Of a stretch of DNA of 64,000 bases, positions 51,907-59,873 are shown in pieces (the stretch's first letter is position 1; each line of letters begins with the position of its first letter). The notes beneath the pieces are model-generated. The model ran no database searches. It worked only from the letters and a program-made list of their open reading frames with translations, and was not told the DNA's origin. The DNA is from Sporosarcina sp. FSL W8-0480. Its GTDB lineage: Bacteria; Bacillota; Bacilli; Bacillales_A; Planococcaceae. The stretch covers positions 594,001-658,000 of the forward strand of contig NZ_CP150166.1 in assembly GCF_037963765.1 (NCBI RefSeq), written 5' to 3'. The position numbers were made by a program, and so were the translations under genes.

Positions 51907-52005
51907 GAGTCGGTGATAACTAACTGAGAGTCGGTGATAAACTTCCGAGAGTCGGTGATAACGGACCGCAAGTCGGTGATAAAGTCGCTCGAGTCGGTGA
52001 TAAAG
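51907..52005 (+). repeat. Tandem array, GAGTCGGTGATAA core, period 21 bp, 5 units
   Basis: Cores start at 51907, 51928, 51949, 51970 and 51991, exactly 21 bp apart, with eight-base variable spacers. A fourth distinct core family of the same architecture. The core shares GGTGATA with the leader of the ATTCAATAGATAA arrays. Bases 51808-51906 hold nothing else that I can identify. Confidence 0.93.
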
Positions 52006-52039
52006 CACTTTCCACGTTCCGAAAACCGCCATTATTTAT

Positions 52040-52067
52040 TTGATAAACTTTCATTTTCATCTATAAT
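52040..52067 (+). promoter_or_regulatory. Sigma-A promoter of the alpha/beta hydrolase gene
   Basis: TTGATA, a 16-base spacer and perfect TATAAT, about 65 bases before the start codon. Confidence 0.7.
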
Positions 52068-52133
52068 ATTATTTTATTTTCCTATATAATTAGAGTTAGC
52101 TTCATGAAATAGATAAAAGTAAAGGAAATGAGC

Positions 52134-53093
52134 ATGATTAAAATAAATTGGAAGAAATTATTGGTTCTTTTTGCAGCCGTCTTCCTGGTGATTCAAGTTG
52201 CTGGCAGTTTCTTTTTCTATGAATTGGCGATTAAGCGTGGCCCTAAAGAGTACTTACAAGGGAATGCCGATTTGGAAGTGTCAGAGAAGTCAATGGATCT
52301 TTATCTGAATGGTGATTGGTTAAAGTGGGTGAGAGCGCAGAAGTTTGAAACTCTCCATCTGACTTCACGTGATGGATTGCAGCTAACTGGCTATTATCTA
52401 CCCGCATCCAAACCTTCGAATAAGCTTGTCATTTTGACGCATGGCTATTTGGGCCACGCTAAACAGATGGGGCTGTTCGGTCAGTTTTATCATAATGAGT
52501 TGGACTATAATATCTTCATGCCGGACGCGAGAGGGCATGGAAAAAGTGAAGGAAATTATTACGGATTCGGCTGGCACGATCGCCTTGATTTGATCGATTG
52601 GACGAATCTGTTAGTGCAAAAGTTAGGTCCGAAAACGGAAATTGCATACCACGGGTTATCGATGGGTGCCGCAACCGTATTAATGGCAAGCGGTGAGAAG
52701 GAACTCCCTCTCCAGGTGAAAGCCATCGTTGCGGATAGTCCATATCAATCTGTTTATCAACTTTTCACGTATCAAATGAATCGGATGTTCCATTTGCCTG
52801 CTTTCCCGTTGTTGGATGGAACAAGCGCTTTGACGAAGATAAGGGCTGGTTATTCGTTCAGAGAGGCAAGCGCGTTGAAAGAAGTGAAAAAGGCGTCCGT
52901 CCCGATTTTTTATATCCACGGTATGAGCGACACGTTTGTGCCGACGGAGATGGCAGAGGAATTATACGAAGAGACCTCAAGCGATGCCGAGATCTTCCTT
53001 GTACCAAATGCAAATCATGGTGAAGCATATGCGCTTTCCGGAGAGACGTATAAATTGAAGGTCCATAATTTCCTTGACCGGTATTTGAAATGA
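52134..53093 (+). CDS. Membrane-anchored alpha/beta hydrolase
   Basis: The product has an N-terminal transmembrane helix (about residues 5-27, signal-anchor) and an alpha/beta hydrolase domain with THGYLGHAKQMGL (oxyanion region), the nucleophile elbow YHGLSMGAAT, Asp in IHGMSDTFVP and His in NANHGEAYAL, a complete triad. It resembles YqkD/YhfR-like surface hydrolases of bacilli, probably esterases or thioesterases. ATG 52134 is preferred over ATG 52128 because AAAGG lies eight bases before it. Confidence 0.88.
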   Translation: MIKINWKKLLVLFAAVFLVIQVAGSFFFYELAIKRGPKEYLQGNADLEVSEKSMDLYLNGDWLKWVRAQKFETLHLTSRDGLQLTGYYLPASKPSNKLVILTHGYLGHAKQMGLFGQFYHNELDYNIFMPDARGHGKSEGNYYGFGWHDRLDLIDWTNLLVQKLGPKTEIAYHGLSMGAATVLMASGEKELPLQVKAIVADSPYQSVYQLFTYQMNRMFHLPAFPLLDGTSALTKIRAGYSFREASALKEVKKASVPIFYIHGMSDTFVPTEMAEELYEETSSDAEIFLVPNANHGEAYALSGETYKLKVHNFLDRYLK

Positions 53094-53096
53094 AAT

Positions 53097-53130
53097 GCAG
53101 GTTCCCGTTTGACTGGGAACCTGCTTTTTA
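53097..53130. terminator. Bidirectional terminator
   Basis: GCAGGTTCCC, loop GTTTGACT, GGGAACCTGC, TTTTT: a ten-base perfect stem between convergent genes. Confidence 0.95.
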
Positions 53131-53133
53131 ACA

Positions 53134-53328
53134 TTATTGATTAATATCCCCATGAATCTGCCTCTTCACCTTTTCAGGATCTGTGTCGCTATACTGGGAA
53201 GTCCCTTTCCCTTCAGTATGGGCTATGATTGCCATTATCTCGTTATAACTAAGTCCGGAGTTCGCATTTTGACGCATTACTTCTTCGATATCCGTCCCAG
53301 CTTCTGTGAACTTTTTCGGTTCATTCAT
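53134..53328 (-). CDS. Small protein, 64 residues, unknown
   Basis: ATG 53328 follows GGGAGGTG. The product begins NEPKKFTEAGTDIEEVMRQN and contains a helix around SYNEIMAIIAHTEG followed by a polar tail with DTDPEKVKRQIHGD. It is soluble and looks like the small YkzI/YqzJ-like gamma-type proteins conserved in spore formers, but I cannot name the family. Confidence 0.7.
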   Translation of the reverse strand: MNEPKKFTEAGTDIEEVMRQNANSGLSYNEIMAIIAHTEGKGTSQYSDTDPEKVKRQIHGDINQ

Positions 53329-53453
53329 AATTTACACCTCCCAATGTTGAATTAGCATTCCACCGTATAAAGTTTTCATGCTATTATTGTTATAACTATC
53401 AAAATGTTTCTTCTAATCCAGTGGAGGGAAAAGTAGAATTGGAGGTGGGAAGA

Positions 53454-54005
53454 ATGGAAAAGACTATCTATTTTGTACGACACTGTTCGGCTGATGGACA
53501 GGCACCCCATGCGGATTTAACTGCAGAGGGGATTATGCAGGCTGAAAAGTTGGCGGTTTTTTTCAAGGAAATCGAAGTGGATCGAATTATAACAAGTCCT
53601 TTCGTTCGGGCAAGGATGACCGCCAAGCCGATTGCTGATTTGAAGGGAATTCATTATGAAGAAGATAGTAGGCTTGCGGAGCGAACGTTGAGTTCACAAC
53701 ATCTTGAAGATTGGCTCGTGAAATTAGAACAAACTTTCTTGGATGTTCATCTAAAGTTTGAAGGTGGCGAGTCGACGGAAGAGGCGATGGAACGCGCGCG
53801 AAAAGTAGTTGATGAGCTGCCGGATGATTCGAAGGTAGTTTTAGTGACGCACGGAAATCTCATGACATTGCTGTTGAAAAGTTTTGATGACAGGATTGGG
53901 TTTGAGGAATGGCGGGCTCTCACGAATCCGGATGTATATCGTGTTCAGATTGGGGGTTCTGAAACACATGTGGAACGTGTTTGGAAAGATGATGTTTTGA
54001 TTTAG
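53454..54005 (+). CDS. Histidine phosphatase family protein (phosphoglycerate mutase-like)
   Basis: From ATG 53454 (GGAGGTGG upstream) the 183-residue protein has the catalytic RHCSADG at residues 9-15, SPFVRARMTAKPIA, a Glu-containing loop and the second histidine in LVTHGNLM. These enzymes are phosphatases on various small molecules. The motif RHC in place of RHG occurs in several small branches of the superfamily. An operon with the next gene, 12 bases apart, is likely. Confidence 0.88.
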   Translation: MEKTIYFVRHCSADGQAPHADLTAEGIMQAEKLAVFFKEIEVDRIITSPFVRARMTAKPIADLKGIHYEEDSRLAERTLSSQHLEDWLVKLEQTFLDVHLKFEGGESTEEAMERARKVVDELPDDSKVVLVTHGNLMTLLLKSFDDRIGFEEWRALTNPDVYRVQIGGSETHVERVWKDDVLI

Positions 54006-54016
54006 GGGGAGTGGGA

Positions 54017-54241
54017 ATGAGCACGACAAGAAGGATGTACGGGTTATCCATCATTTTTTCGGTGTTGGCATTTTGGGTTTACTTCAAAGCATTTCAATGG
54101 ATTGTTAGTCAGTTTTTTTCTTCGACGACACTAACGGATATTGTTACTGGAATTATTATTCTCATTATTATTGTTCCGGGATCATTAATGACTGGTCGGA
54201 AAATAGCGGCGAAATTTGTGGCAAAGACGAACCCGGAATAG
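54017..54241 (+). CDS. Small two-helix membrane protein, 74 residues
   Basis: ATG 54017 follows GGGGGAG by five bases. Two transmembrane helices (about residues 8-30 and 40-60, the second LTDIVTGIIILIIIVPGSLMTG) and a basic C-terminal tail. No family is recognised. Lies 12 bases behind the histidine phosphatase gene, so co-expression is likely. Confidence 0.7.
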   Translation: MSTTRRMYGLSIIFSVLAFWVYFKAFQWIVSQFFSSTTLTDIVTGIIILIIIVPGSLMTGRKIAAKFVAKTNPE

Positions 54242-54242
54242 T

Positions 54243-54505
54243 ATACTAATTTTAATAAAGAGGAAAGGGCTGACGGGTGGACAATGGATAATTAATCTTG
54301 AATTTCCGCGAAATGAATGTTTGATTCAAACGGAAAACAGGATTAGTCTGTCCATTTTTACGTCAATTCCTCAAATGAACGGTATTGTTTATCCCCTAAC
54401 ATAGGGGGCTTTTTGAGGTATGTTAAAATTGGATAGTACCACTGATCCTTCCGTTATTACGCGGAGGGTTTTTTTTATGCCCTCTAAAAATGGGGAGGAA
54501 CTATC
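54243..54505 (+). promoter_or_regulatory. Attenuator-like leader of the ABC-F gene (uORF and two terminators)
   Basis: TATACT at 54242-54247 may be the -10. A three-codon open frame ATG-GAT-AAT-TAA lies at 54284-54295 behind GGGTGG. Complementary blocks follow (GGACA near 54279 and TGTCC near 54347; GTTTG/CAAAC). A first terminator CCCCTAACATAGGGGGCTTTTT is at about 54394-54415. A second, ATCCTTCCG/CGGAGGGTT with eight T residues, is at 54445-54476, just before the ribosome site. This layout is that of antibiotic-induced attenuation known for vmlR and lmo0919-type genes. Confidence 0.7.
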
Positions 54506-56164
54506 ATGTTAGTAGGTAGGATTCGTAATATGTTGTACTCAATTGGTGAGACAGTCATTTTGGATAAAGTATCTGCGGAATTGACTGCAGGTGCATGCAT
54601 TGCAGTGGTTGGAGCAAATGGGGCAGGGAAGTCAACGTTGCTGTCATTGCTTGCGGGGGAATTGACGCCAAATGCAGGCGGGATTGATTGGATAGGGAAA
54701 AAGCCTAACATCACTTACTTTAGGCAAGAACAGGCGGATGAGGGCGATGTGGATTGGGGGCTGACGGAAGCAGCTTACTACCGCTCAAAATGGAATGTGC
54801 CAAAGCAGGCTAACTATTCTTCTGCGAGTGGTGGTGAACGGATGAAGATGCGTCTTTCCGCGGCACTTTCTGAAAAAAGTGATCTTGTTTTATTAGATGA
54901 GCCGACAAATCATTTGGATGCTCGAAGTCTGGATGAATTGGTGAGGGTTATCAAAGAAGGAAATGCGACCTATATGATCGTATCGCATGATAGGCATTTC
55001 ATCGACAGGACGGCGGATGTTGTGTTCGAAATTGAGCATGGAAAACTAACTGTATATGAAGGAAATTATTCGGCATACCGTGATCAGAAGGAAATGCAAC
55101 GGGCAATACAGGAAAAGCATTTCAACCAACAACAACGGAAGATTGCTTTGGTGGAAGAGCAGATTACGCAACTTGGAGAGTGGTCGGAGAAAGCGCATAG
55201 GGAATCCACGAAAAAGGGTGGTGCGAAAGAATATTGGCGGATGAAGGCGAAGAAGAAGGATGTTCAAATCCGTTCGAAACGGACGCGGCTTGAGGCTGAG
55301 CTTGAGAAAGATAGGATTGAGAGACCCGAAGATGAACATACAGTCGAATTCGATGTGAAGGGAAGACGGAAAAAAGGGCATCGTGTGCTTGAACTGAAGG
55401 AAGTAGGTAAAGCATTTGGTGGGCGGAAATTATTCGCTGATGTGTCTTTCACTGTCCAGGCGGGTGAACGGATTGCATTAGTCGGCGAAAATGGTAGTGG
55501 AAAATCAACGCTTTTCCGAATGATGATGGGGCAGGAGGATTTCGATGGAGACCTTTGGCTGACAAAAGGCATGTCGATTGGGTATATGAGCCAAGCGGTG
55601 TTGGATTTGCCAGAAGATGTGACGTTGGCGAATTATTTCCACGCCGAAACATTTGAGGAACAGGGTTTGATACGCATCCAATTGACAAATCTTGGTTTCA
55701 ACGAAAAACATTGGGGGTTGCCGCTTGGAAAACTGAGCCAAGGGGAGCGTGTGAAAGTAAAGTTAATGGAGTTTATCCGGGAAGGGACGGATGTGTTGCT
55801 GCTGGATGAACCGACGAACCATTTGGATTTGCCGTCAAGGGAGCAGTTGGAGAAGACATTGTCGACCTTTCCGGGAACTTTGTTATTCGCTTCGCATGAT
55901 CGCTATTTCACGGAAAGGATGGCGGATGGCTTGCTTTTGTTTGAAGAGGGGGGGCTCCGGAAATTGCCGATGACGTTATGCGAATGGGAGGAGAGAAAAG
56001 CTGTCTCTAACAAGCCGTCAGCCGCTGAGGAGAGGATGCGTCTTGAAACTGAATTGCAGGCGGTATTGGGGAAACTAAGCATCGCGAAGTTAGGGAGTCC
56101 AGCTTATGCTGATTTGGATCGGACATTTAATGAGCTTAGTAGGAAATTAAGGGAGTTAAAATAG
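54506..56164 (+). CDS. ABC-F ribosome protection protein, VmlR-like antibiotic resistance factor
   Basis: This 552-residue protein has two ABC domains, no transmembrane segment, and an ABC-F linker. Walker A motifs are GANGAGKST and GENGSGKST; signatures SSASGGERMKMRLS and LSQGERVKVKLM; Walker B LVLLDEPTNHLD and VLLLDEPTNHLD. The linker segment GEWSEKAHRESTKKGGAKEYWRMKAKK and the C-terminal AVLGKLS...DLDRTFNELSRKLRELK match VmlR of Bacillus subtilis, which displaces lincosamides and streptogramin A from the ribosome. GGGGAGG precedes the ATG and an attenuator lies upstream. Confidence 0.9.
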   Translation: MLVGRIRNMLYSIGETVILDKVSAELTAGACIAVVGANGAGKSTLLSLLAGELTPNAGGIDWIGKKPNITYFRQEQADEGDVDWGLTEAAYYRSKWNVPKQANYSSASGGERMKMRLSAALSEKSDLVLLDEPTNHLDARSLDELVRVIKEGNATYMIVSHDRHFIDRTADVVFEIEHGKLTVYEGNYSAYRDQKEMQRAIQEKHFNQQQRKIALVEEQITQLGEWSEKAHRESTKKGGAKEYWRMKAKKKDVQIRSKRTRLEAELEKDRIERPEDEHTVEFDVKGRRKKGHRVLELKEVGKAFGGRKLFADVSFTVQAGERIALVGENGSGKSTLFRMMMGQEDFDGDLWLTKGMSIGYMSQAVLDLPEDVTLANYFHAETFEEQGLIRIQLTNLGFNEKHWGLPLGKLSQGERVKVKLMEFIREGTDVLLLDEPTNHLDLPSREQLEKTLSTFPGTLLFASHDRYFTERMADGLLLFEEGGLRKLPMTLCEWEERKAVSNKPSAAEERMRLETELQAVLGKLSIAKLGSPAYADLDRTFNELSRKLRELK

Positions 56165-56171
56165 ATAGGGG

Positions 56172-56209
56172 AAAAAGCCGCTGAGGATGAGTTTCTGAGG
56201 CGGTTTTTT
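56172..56209 (+). terminator. Terminator after the ABC-F gene
   Basis: AAAAAGCCGC and GCGGTTTTTT pair with a G-T wobble around a long loop. Confidence 0.75.
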
Positions 56210-56353
56210 ATGTGCTGAATTTTGCCTACCATCTTGCTGCGTAAGACAACATGGTTTCACACTTATCCAAGAAGGGCCCATTGTGCATTAATAGATTCGC
56301 GATGTTTAGACAACCATAAAATTCCCCAACATAAAGAGAGGAGGCGATTCTGA

Positions 56354-57544
56354 ATGCTTTTTGAAATAAAATCTGTAAGACACCAACCCGGTATGATTTC
56401 ATTCTCATGGAATGACGTTGGTGGATTTTACAATGTATACAAAGACGGCAAGCATCTCTATGAAGGGGACGCTCCTGAGTTCCAGGATGGTGACCTTGAA
56501 CAGGGAAAGGTTTATCAATATGTAATAGAACGTGTCGAAAACAATCAAGTGGTCGATGTAATTGCCATGCAAACTTCCGCATTTGCGACCGAGAAAAATG
56601 TCGAAAACCCTTTGCAGTCGCTTGTCGTGACCGCAATTGTCGCAAGAACGCAAATTGTATTGTCTTGGGAAGAGATCAATGACGTTGAAGAGTACGCGAT
56701 TTATCGCAATGGGGAATTTTTGGCGATGGTGAATGCGAACCGGTTTATTGACCGAGATATTGATGTCGACCAATCATATGTGTATTTGATCCGTTCAAGG
56801 CGTCCAATTCGTAAATCGGGTGAGCGTTATGCTTCTGTAAAGTCAGTGCTTTCCATTGTTTTTGGAGCACTGACTGCATCAAGAAAAGAAACTGCCATCG
56901 AGACGTTTACAACAGTCAAATTGATTGGAAAACCGAATACTATTCTGCGACCGATGAATGAGCGGGAACAGGAGCCGGAATCCATCGATCAATGGCGATT
57001 CCGCTATACAACATTCTTGGCTGACGAATGGGTAAGAAACCCAAATCCACTATCACCTAATCACTATTTTAAAGGGGACGGACGTGGCTTTGATCCGATT
57101 GGGGAAGGGTTTCGAACGCGTGTGGATATCGAGCTTGCGTACGATGAAAAGGGAGAACCGATGAGATTCACGAAAGATGTGGGCCCATCAATTTCATATG
57201 ATCATTTGAAACGCTTCAGGGAGAAAGCAAAAGCATCCGCGGATGGCATTACAATGAAACGAATCGATCGTAAGAAAGGGGGAAGTGGCTTTATCCTAAC
57301 GCATTGCATTGGAAATCCATTGGCCGCTGCTCCTTCAATTGACTATGAGGTGACTGCCGATTTTAATAGGGAAGGCACTTTCGATATGTCGGGCTACTTC
57401 GACCCGGCGCCTCACCATGAAATCTATTTGATGAAAGGACGTGGCGATAGATGGCGTCCCATCCTTCAAGTTGAAAGCAGGGGACTGGCCTTCATGTCGG
57501 ACGCAATCGCTTATCATTATTGGCGCTGTACGAATTTTGAGTGA
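56354..57544 (+). CDS. DUF3238-type protein with fibronectin-like N-terminus
   Basis: This 396-residue protein begins with two beta-sandwich repeats of fibronectin type III style (ISFSWNDVGGFYNVYKDGKHLYEGD and IVLSWEEINDVEEYAIYRNGEFL, residues about 14-100). The C-terminal half (about 200-396) has WRFRYTTFLADEWV, NHYFKGDGRGFDP and HEIYLMKGRGDRWRPI, which I associate with DUF3238. No signal peptide is seen. GAGAGGAGG precedes the ATG by ten bases. Function is unknown. Confidence 0.68.
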   Translation: MLFEIKSVRHQPGMISFSWNDVGGFYNVYKDGKHLYEGDAPEFQDGDLEQGKVYQYVIERVENNQVVDVIAMQTSAFATEKNVENPLQSLVVTAIVARTQIVLSWEEINDVEEYAIYRNGEFLAMVNANRFIDRDIDVDQSYVYLIRSRRPIRKSGERYASVKSVLSIVFGALTASRKETAIETFTTVKLIGKPNTILRPMNEREQEPESIDQWRFRYTTFLADEWVRNPNPLSPNHYFKGDGRGFDPIGEGFRTRVDIELAYDEKGEPMRFTKDVGPSISYDHLKRFREKAKASADGITMKRIDRKKGGSGFILTHCIGNPLAAAPSIDYEVTADFNREGTFDMSGYFDPAPHHEIYLMKGRGDRWRPILQVESRGLAFMSDAIAYHYWRCTNFE

Positions 57545-57553
57545 CTCAGAGTT

Positions 57554-57600
57554 TTGACAACGGAATAATACCTTGTTATAATTACCTTGAATTCAAGATA
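57554..57600 (+). promoter_or_regulatory. Consensus sigma-A promoter with MhqR-type operator
   Basis: Perfect TTGACA (57554) and TATAAT (57577) are 17 bases apart. Immediately downstream is TACCTTGAATTCAAGATA (57583-57600), whose centre CTTGAATTCAAG is a perfect 12-base palindrome. This fits the TATCTTGAATTCAAGATA-like box bound by the MarR-type regulator MhqR, overlapping the transcription start. Confidence 0.8.
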
Positions 57601-57649
57601 AAATATTGATCATTCGATTTTTGATAAATGAAATCAAGGAGGATTTACG

Positions 57650-58255
57650 ATGAAGCATATTTTCAAGTTAGGGGCGAATAAATCAAAGCCGACTCTGCTT
57701 TTATTACATGGAACTGGTGGAACGGAGCAGGATTTGATTCCACTTGCAGGGATGATTGACCCTGACGCATCTGTATTAAGTGTGCGAGGTAATGTGTCTG
57801 AAAACGGGATGCCACGCTTTTTCCGCCGCCTATCGGAAGGCGTTTTCGATGAGGAGGACCTAATCTTCAGAACGAATGAATTGCATACGTTCTTGGATGA
57901 AGCAGCCCTTGAGCATGGATTCGACAGGTCGAATATTGTCGCAATCGGCTACTCGAACGGTGCGAATATCGCGGGAAGCTTACTGTTCCACTATGCCGAT
58001 TCATTGAAAGGTGCAATCTTACATCATCCGATGGTGCCAAGACGTGGAATAGAATTGCCTGATTTGTCGGGGGTTCCAGTGTTCATCACCGCAGGAAAGA
58101 ATGATCCGATTTGCCCAGCGCAGGAAACGGTTGACCTAAATGAATTGCTTGTTGGTGCAGGTGCGAAGACGGAAGTTCATTGGGAGATGAATGGCCATTC
58201 ATTGACAAGGACGGAAGTTGAAGCAGCTGCGGATTGGTATCAGAAGAGCTTTTAA
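57650..58255 (+). CDS. mhqD: MhqD-like carboxylesterase/hydrolase
   Basis: This 201-residue alpha/beta hydrolase of the phospholipase/carboxylesterase family has LLLHGTGGTEQDL, the nucleophile elbow AIGYSNGANIAGSL, Asp in TAGKNDPICP and His in EMNGHSLT. In Bacillus subtilis MhqD is induced by quinones and catechols through loss of MhqR repression. The upstream palindrome over a consensus promoter matches that regulation. AAGGAGGATTTACG precedes the ATG. Confidence 0.9.
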   Translation: MKHIFKLGANKSKPTLLLLHGTGGTEQDLIPLAGMIDPDASVLSVRGNVSENGMPRFFRRLSEGVFDEEDLIFRTNELHTFLDEAALEHGFDRSNIVAIGYSNGANIAGSLLFHYADSLKGAILHHPMVPRRGIELPDLSGVPVFITAGKNDPICPAQETVDLNELLVGAGAKTEVHWEMNGHSLTRTEVEAAADWYQKSF

Positions 58256-58274
58256 GGATTTGAAGGATATAATG

Positions 58275-58301
58275 AAAAGCCGGTTTAAAGTCCGGTTTTT
58301 T
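58275..58301 (+). terminator. Terminator after mhqD
   Basis: AAAAGCCGG and CCGGTTTTTT pair with a wobble, eight-base loop. Confidence 0.75.
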
Positions 58302-58388
58302 GTTTAAAGACTACTGTCTGAATAGCCTGATAGATGTGGTTTTATGTTATACTTTAGGTAGGAATGAAACTATGGAAGGAAGATGCTT

Positions 58389-58685
58389 GTGTTATCAAAA
58401 GACCTCATCTTACAAGAGCTTTCCAATCATTTGCCTATGCTTTCAACCAAGTACGGCGTAAAACGAATCGGTCTTTTCGGTTCGTATGCCAGCGGCCACC
58501 AGACAGTAAAAAGCGATATGGATATTCTTGTTGAGTTTAAAGGAACGCCCATCACGTTTGATCGATATATGGAGTTGAAGTTTTTCTTGGAAGACACTTT
58601 TGCACTGCCAGTGGATTTAGTTATCAATGATGATGTAAAGCCGGGGTTGCGACCATATATAATGGAGAATATTATGTATGCTTAG
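58389..58685 (+). CDS. mntA: MntA-type minimal nucleotidyltransferase antitoxin
   Basis: The MNT fold is shown by GLFGSYASGHQTVKSDMDILVEF (the GSxAxG...DxD signature) in a protein of about 98-100 residues. MntA adds AMP residues to HepT and so blocks its RNase activity. GGAAGGA lies eight bases before GTG 58389, which I prefer; ATG 58383 is two codons earlier and closer to the ribosome site. It overlaps hepT by eight bases. Confidence 0.92.
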   Translation: MLSKDLILQELSNHLPMLSTKYGVKRIGLFGSYASGHQTVKSDMDILVEFKGTPITFDRYMELKFFLEDTFALPVDLVINDDVKPGLRPYIMENIMYA

Positions 58686-59019
58686 GGATACTGATGTCTT
58701 TTTAAACGATATTATAGAGGCTTGTACTAAAGTGATAAAGTACACTAACGGCATGGATTATGAATCATTTATGGATAATGATCTGGTTGTAGACGCTGTC
58801 ATTAAAAATATTCTCGTTATCGGTGAGGCGGTAAAAAATTTACCGACCCCTTTCAGAAGTACACACTCAGGTATAGAGTGGAGAAAGATGGCCGGTATGA
58901 GGGATATGCTAATACATGGATACTTTTCTGTTAACTATCAAATACTTTGGGATGTCGTGAAAAATAAACTGCCAGAATTAAGAACACAACTGTTAGATAT
59001 TATCAATAAGGAATCGTAA
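58678..59019 (+). CDS. hepT: HepT-type HEPN RNase toxin
   Basis: This 113-residue helical protein has the HEPN catalytic motif RDMLIHGYF, i.e. R-x4-H-x-Y, which also carries the tyrosine that MntA modifies. The DUF86 pattern FxxxIxEAxxNLP is present as ILVIGEAVKNLPTPF. It overlaps mntA, so the module is translationally coupled, and ends at a terminator. Confidence 0.93.
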   Translation: MLRDTDVFLNDIIEACTKVIKYTNGMDYESFMDNDLVVDAVIKNILVIGEAVKNLPTPFRSTHSGIEWRKMAGMRDMLIHGYFSVNYQILWDVVKNKLPELRTQLLDIINKES

Positions 59020-59048
59020 AGCCGATCCATCAAGGTTCGGCTTTTTGT
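59018..59048. terminator. Terminator between hepT and the membrane protein gene
   Basis: AAAGCCGA and TCGGCTTTTT pair around an 11-base loop; usable in both directions. Confidence 0.85.
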
Positions 59049-59054
59049 GTATAA

Positions 59055-59597
59055 TCATTTCGCTTTTTCAGGGCGTGGCCAAATAAAATACGAAATGGAA
59101 AGAACGAAATCAATCCCTAAAATGAGCAGCCACAGCCTTAGCATATCGAAAAGGGATGAGGTTCTCTGCGGGTCGTCAATCCAGTAAATCATGACGGCTA
59201 AAAACGCGCCTCCAATTATAAATGCCAGCACATGTTGCAGTGACCCCTTCATGGAGTGCTTTGCGTAGGCCATTCCCGCCCTTCGAACAGGTTTCTTTCC
59301 TTGTTTTTGAATATAGTACAAAAAGCGTTCATCCGCCCAGCGGATCATGCTTTTACCGAACGCGATTGAAACTCCAAGGTAAATCGCCGCAAGTGCATGA
59401 ACCTGTGTGGCGGTTGCACCATTGTATAAATCATTAGCTGTAACAATCAGTAAAAAGAGGTCCAGGACAGGGGTGAGGGCAAGGAAAAATAGGCCGAGCC
59501 GTTTTCGGTTGAAGATATACCGGGTGATTAATCCAGCAGCAATGACGACCCAGAATCCAATTTCACAAGCTATGATGATCCACGCGATGAAATTCAT
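59055..59597 (-). CDS. Five-helix membrane protein, unknown
   Basis: This 180-residue protein has about five transmembrane segments (residues 4-25, 35-52, 64-82, 120-140, 150-170) and a basic loop (YYIQKQGKKPVRRAG). A conserved-looking VLDLFLLIVTANDL segment resembles YmcC-like proteins of bacilli, but I cannot confirm this. CGAGGTGTTCGA precedes the ATG at 59597. It converges on the MntA/HepT terminator. Confidence 0.72.
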   Translation of the reverse strand: MNFIAWIIIACEIGFWVVIAAGLITRYIFNRKRLGLFFLALTPVLDLFLLIVTANDLYNGATATQVHALAAIYLGVSIAFGKSMIRWADERFLYYIQKQGKKPVRRAGMAYAKHSMKGSLQHVLAFIIGGAFLAVMIYWIDDPQRTSSLFDMLRLWLLILGIDFVLSISYFIWPRPEKAK

Positions 59598-59717
59598 TCG
59601 AACACCTCGGTGATTAAGATATATTCATTGAATCGTAACATAGAGTAATAATTATATTCAATGGTTATTGGAGAAATACGGGTTTTATGGTTAAATGTCG
59701 GAGGAAGTGAGTGTTTT

Positions 59718-59872
59718 GCGCTCAAGAAAGGGGCTCGGGCGCTCAAGAATCCACCAAAGCGCTCAAGAATCCGTAACTGCGCTCAAGAATCTGTCAAAGC
59801 GCTCAAGAAGGGTCCCCAACGCCCAAGAATCTAAATCCGCGCTCAAGAAGGTGCCCCCCGCGCCCAAGGTCC
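59718..59872 (+). repeat. Tandem array, GCGCTCAAGAA core, period 20 bp, 8 units
   Basis: Cores start at 59718, 59739, 59759, 59779, 59799, 59819 (CGCCCAAGAA), 59839 and 59859 (degraded). Here the array lies behind the 3' end of a minus-strand gene, so relative to the upstream gene its orientation is opposite to that of the copies at 13.9 and 50.4 kb. Confidence 0.92.
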
Positions 59873-59873
59873 A

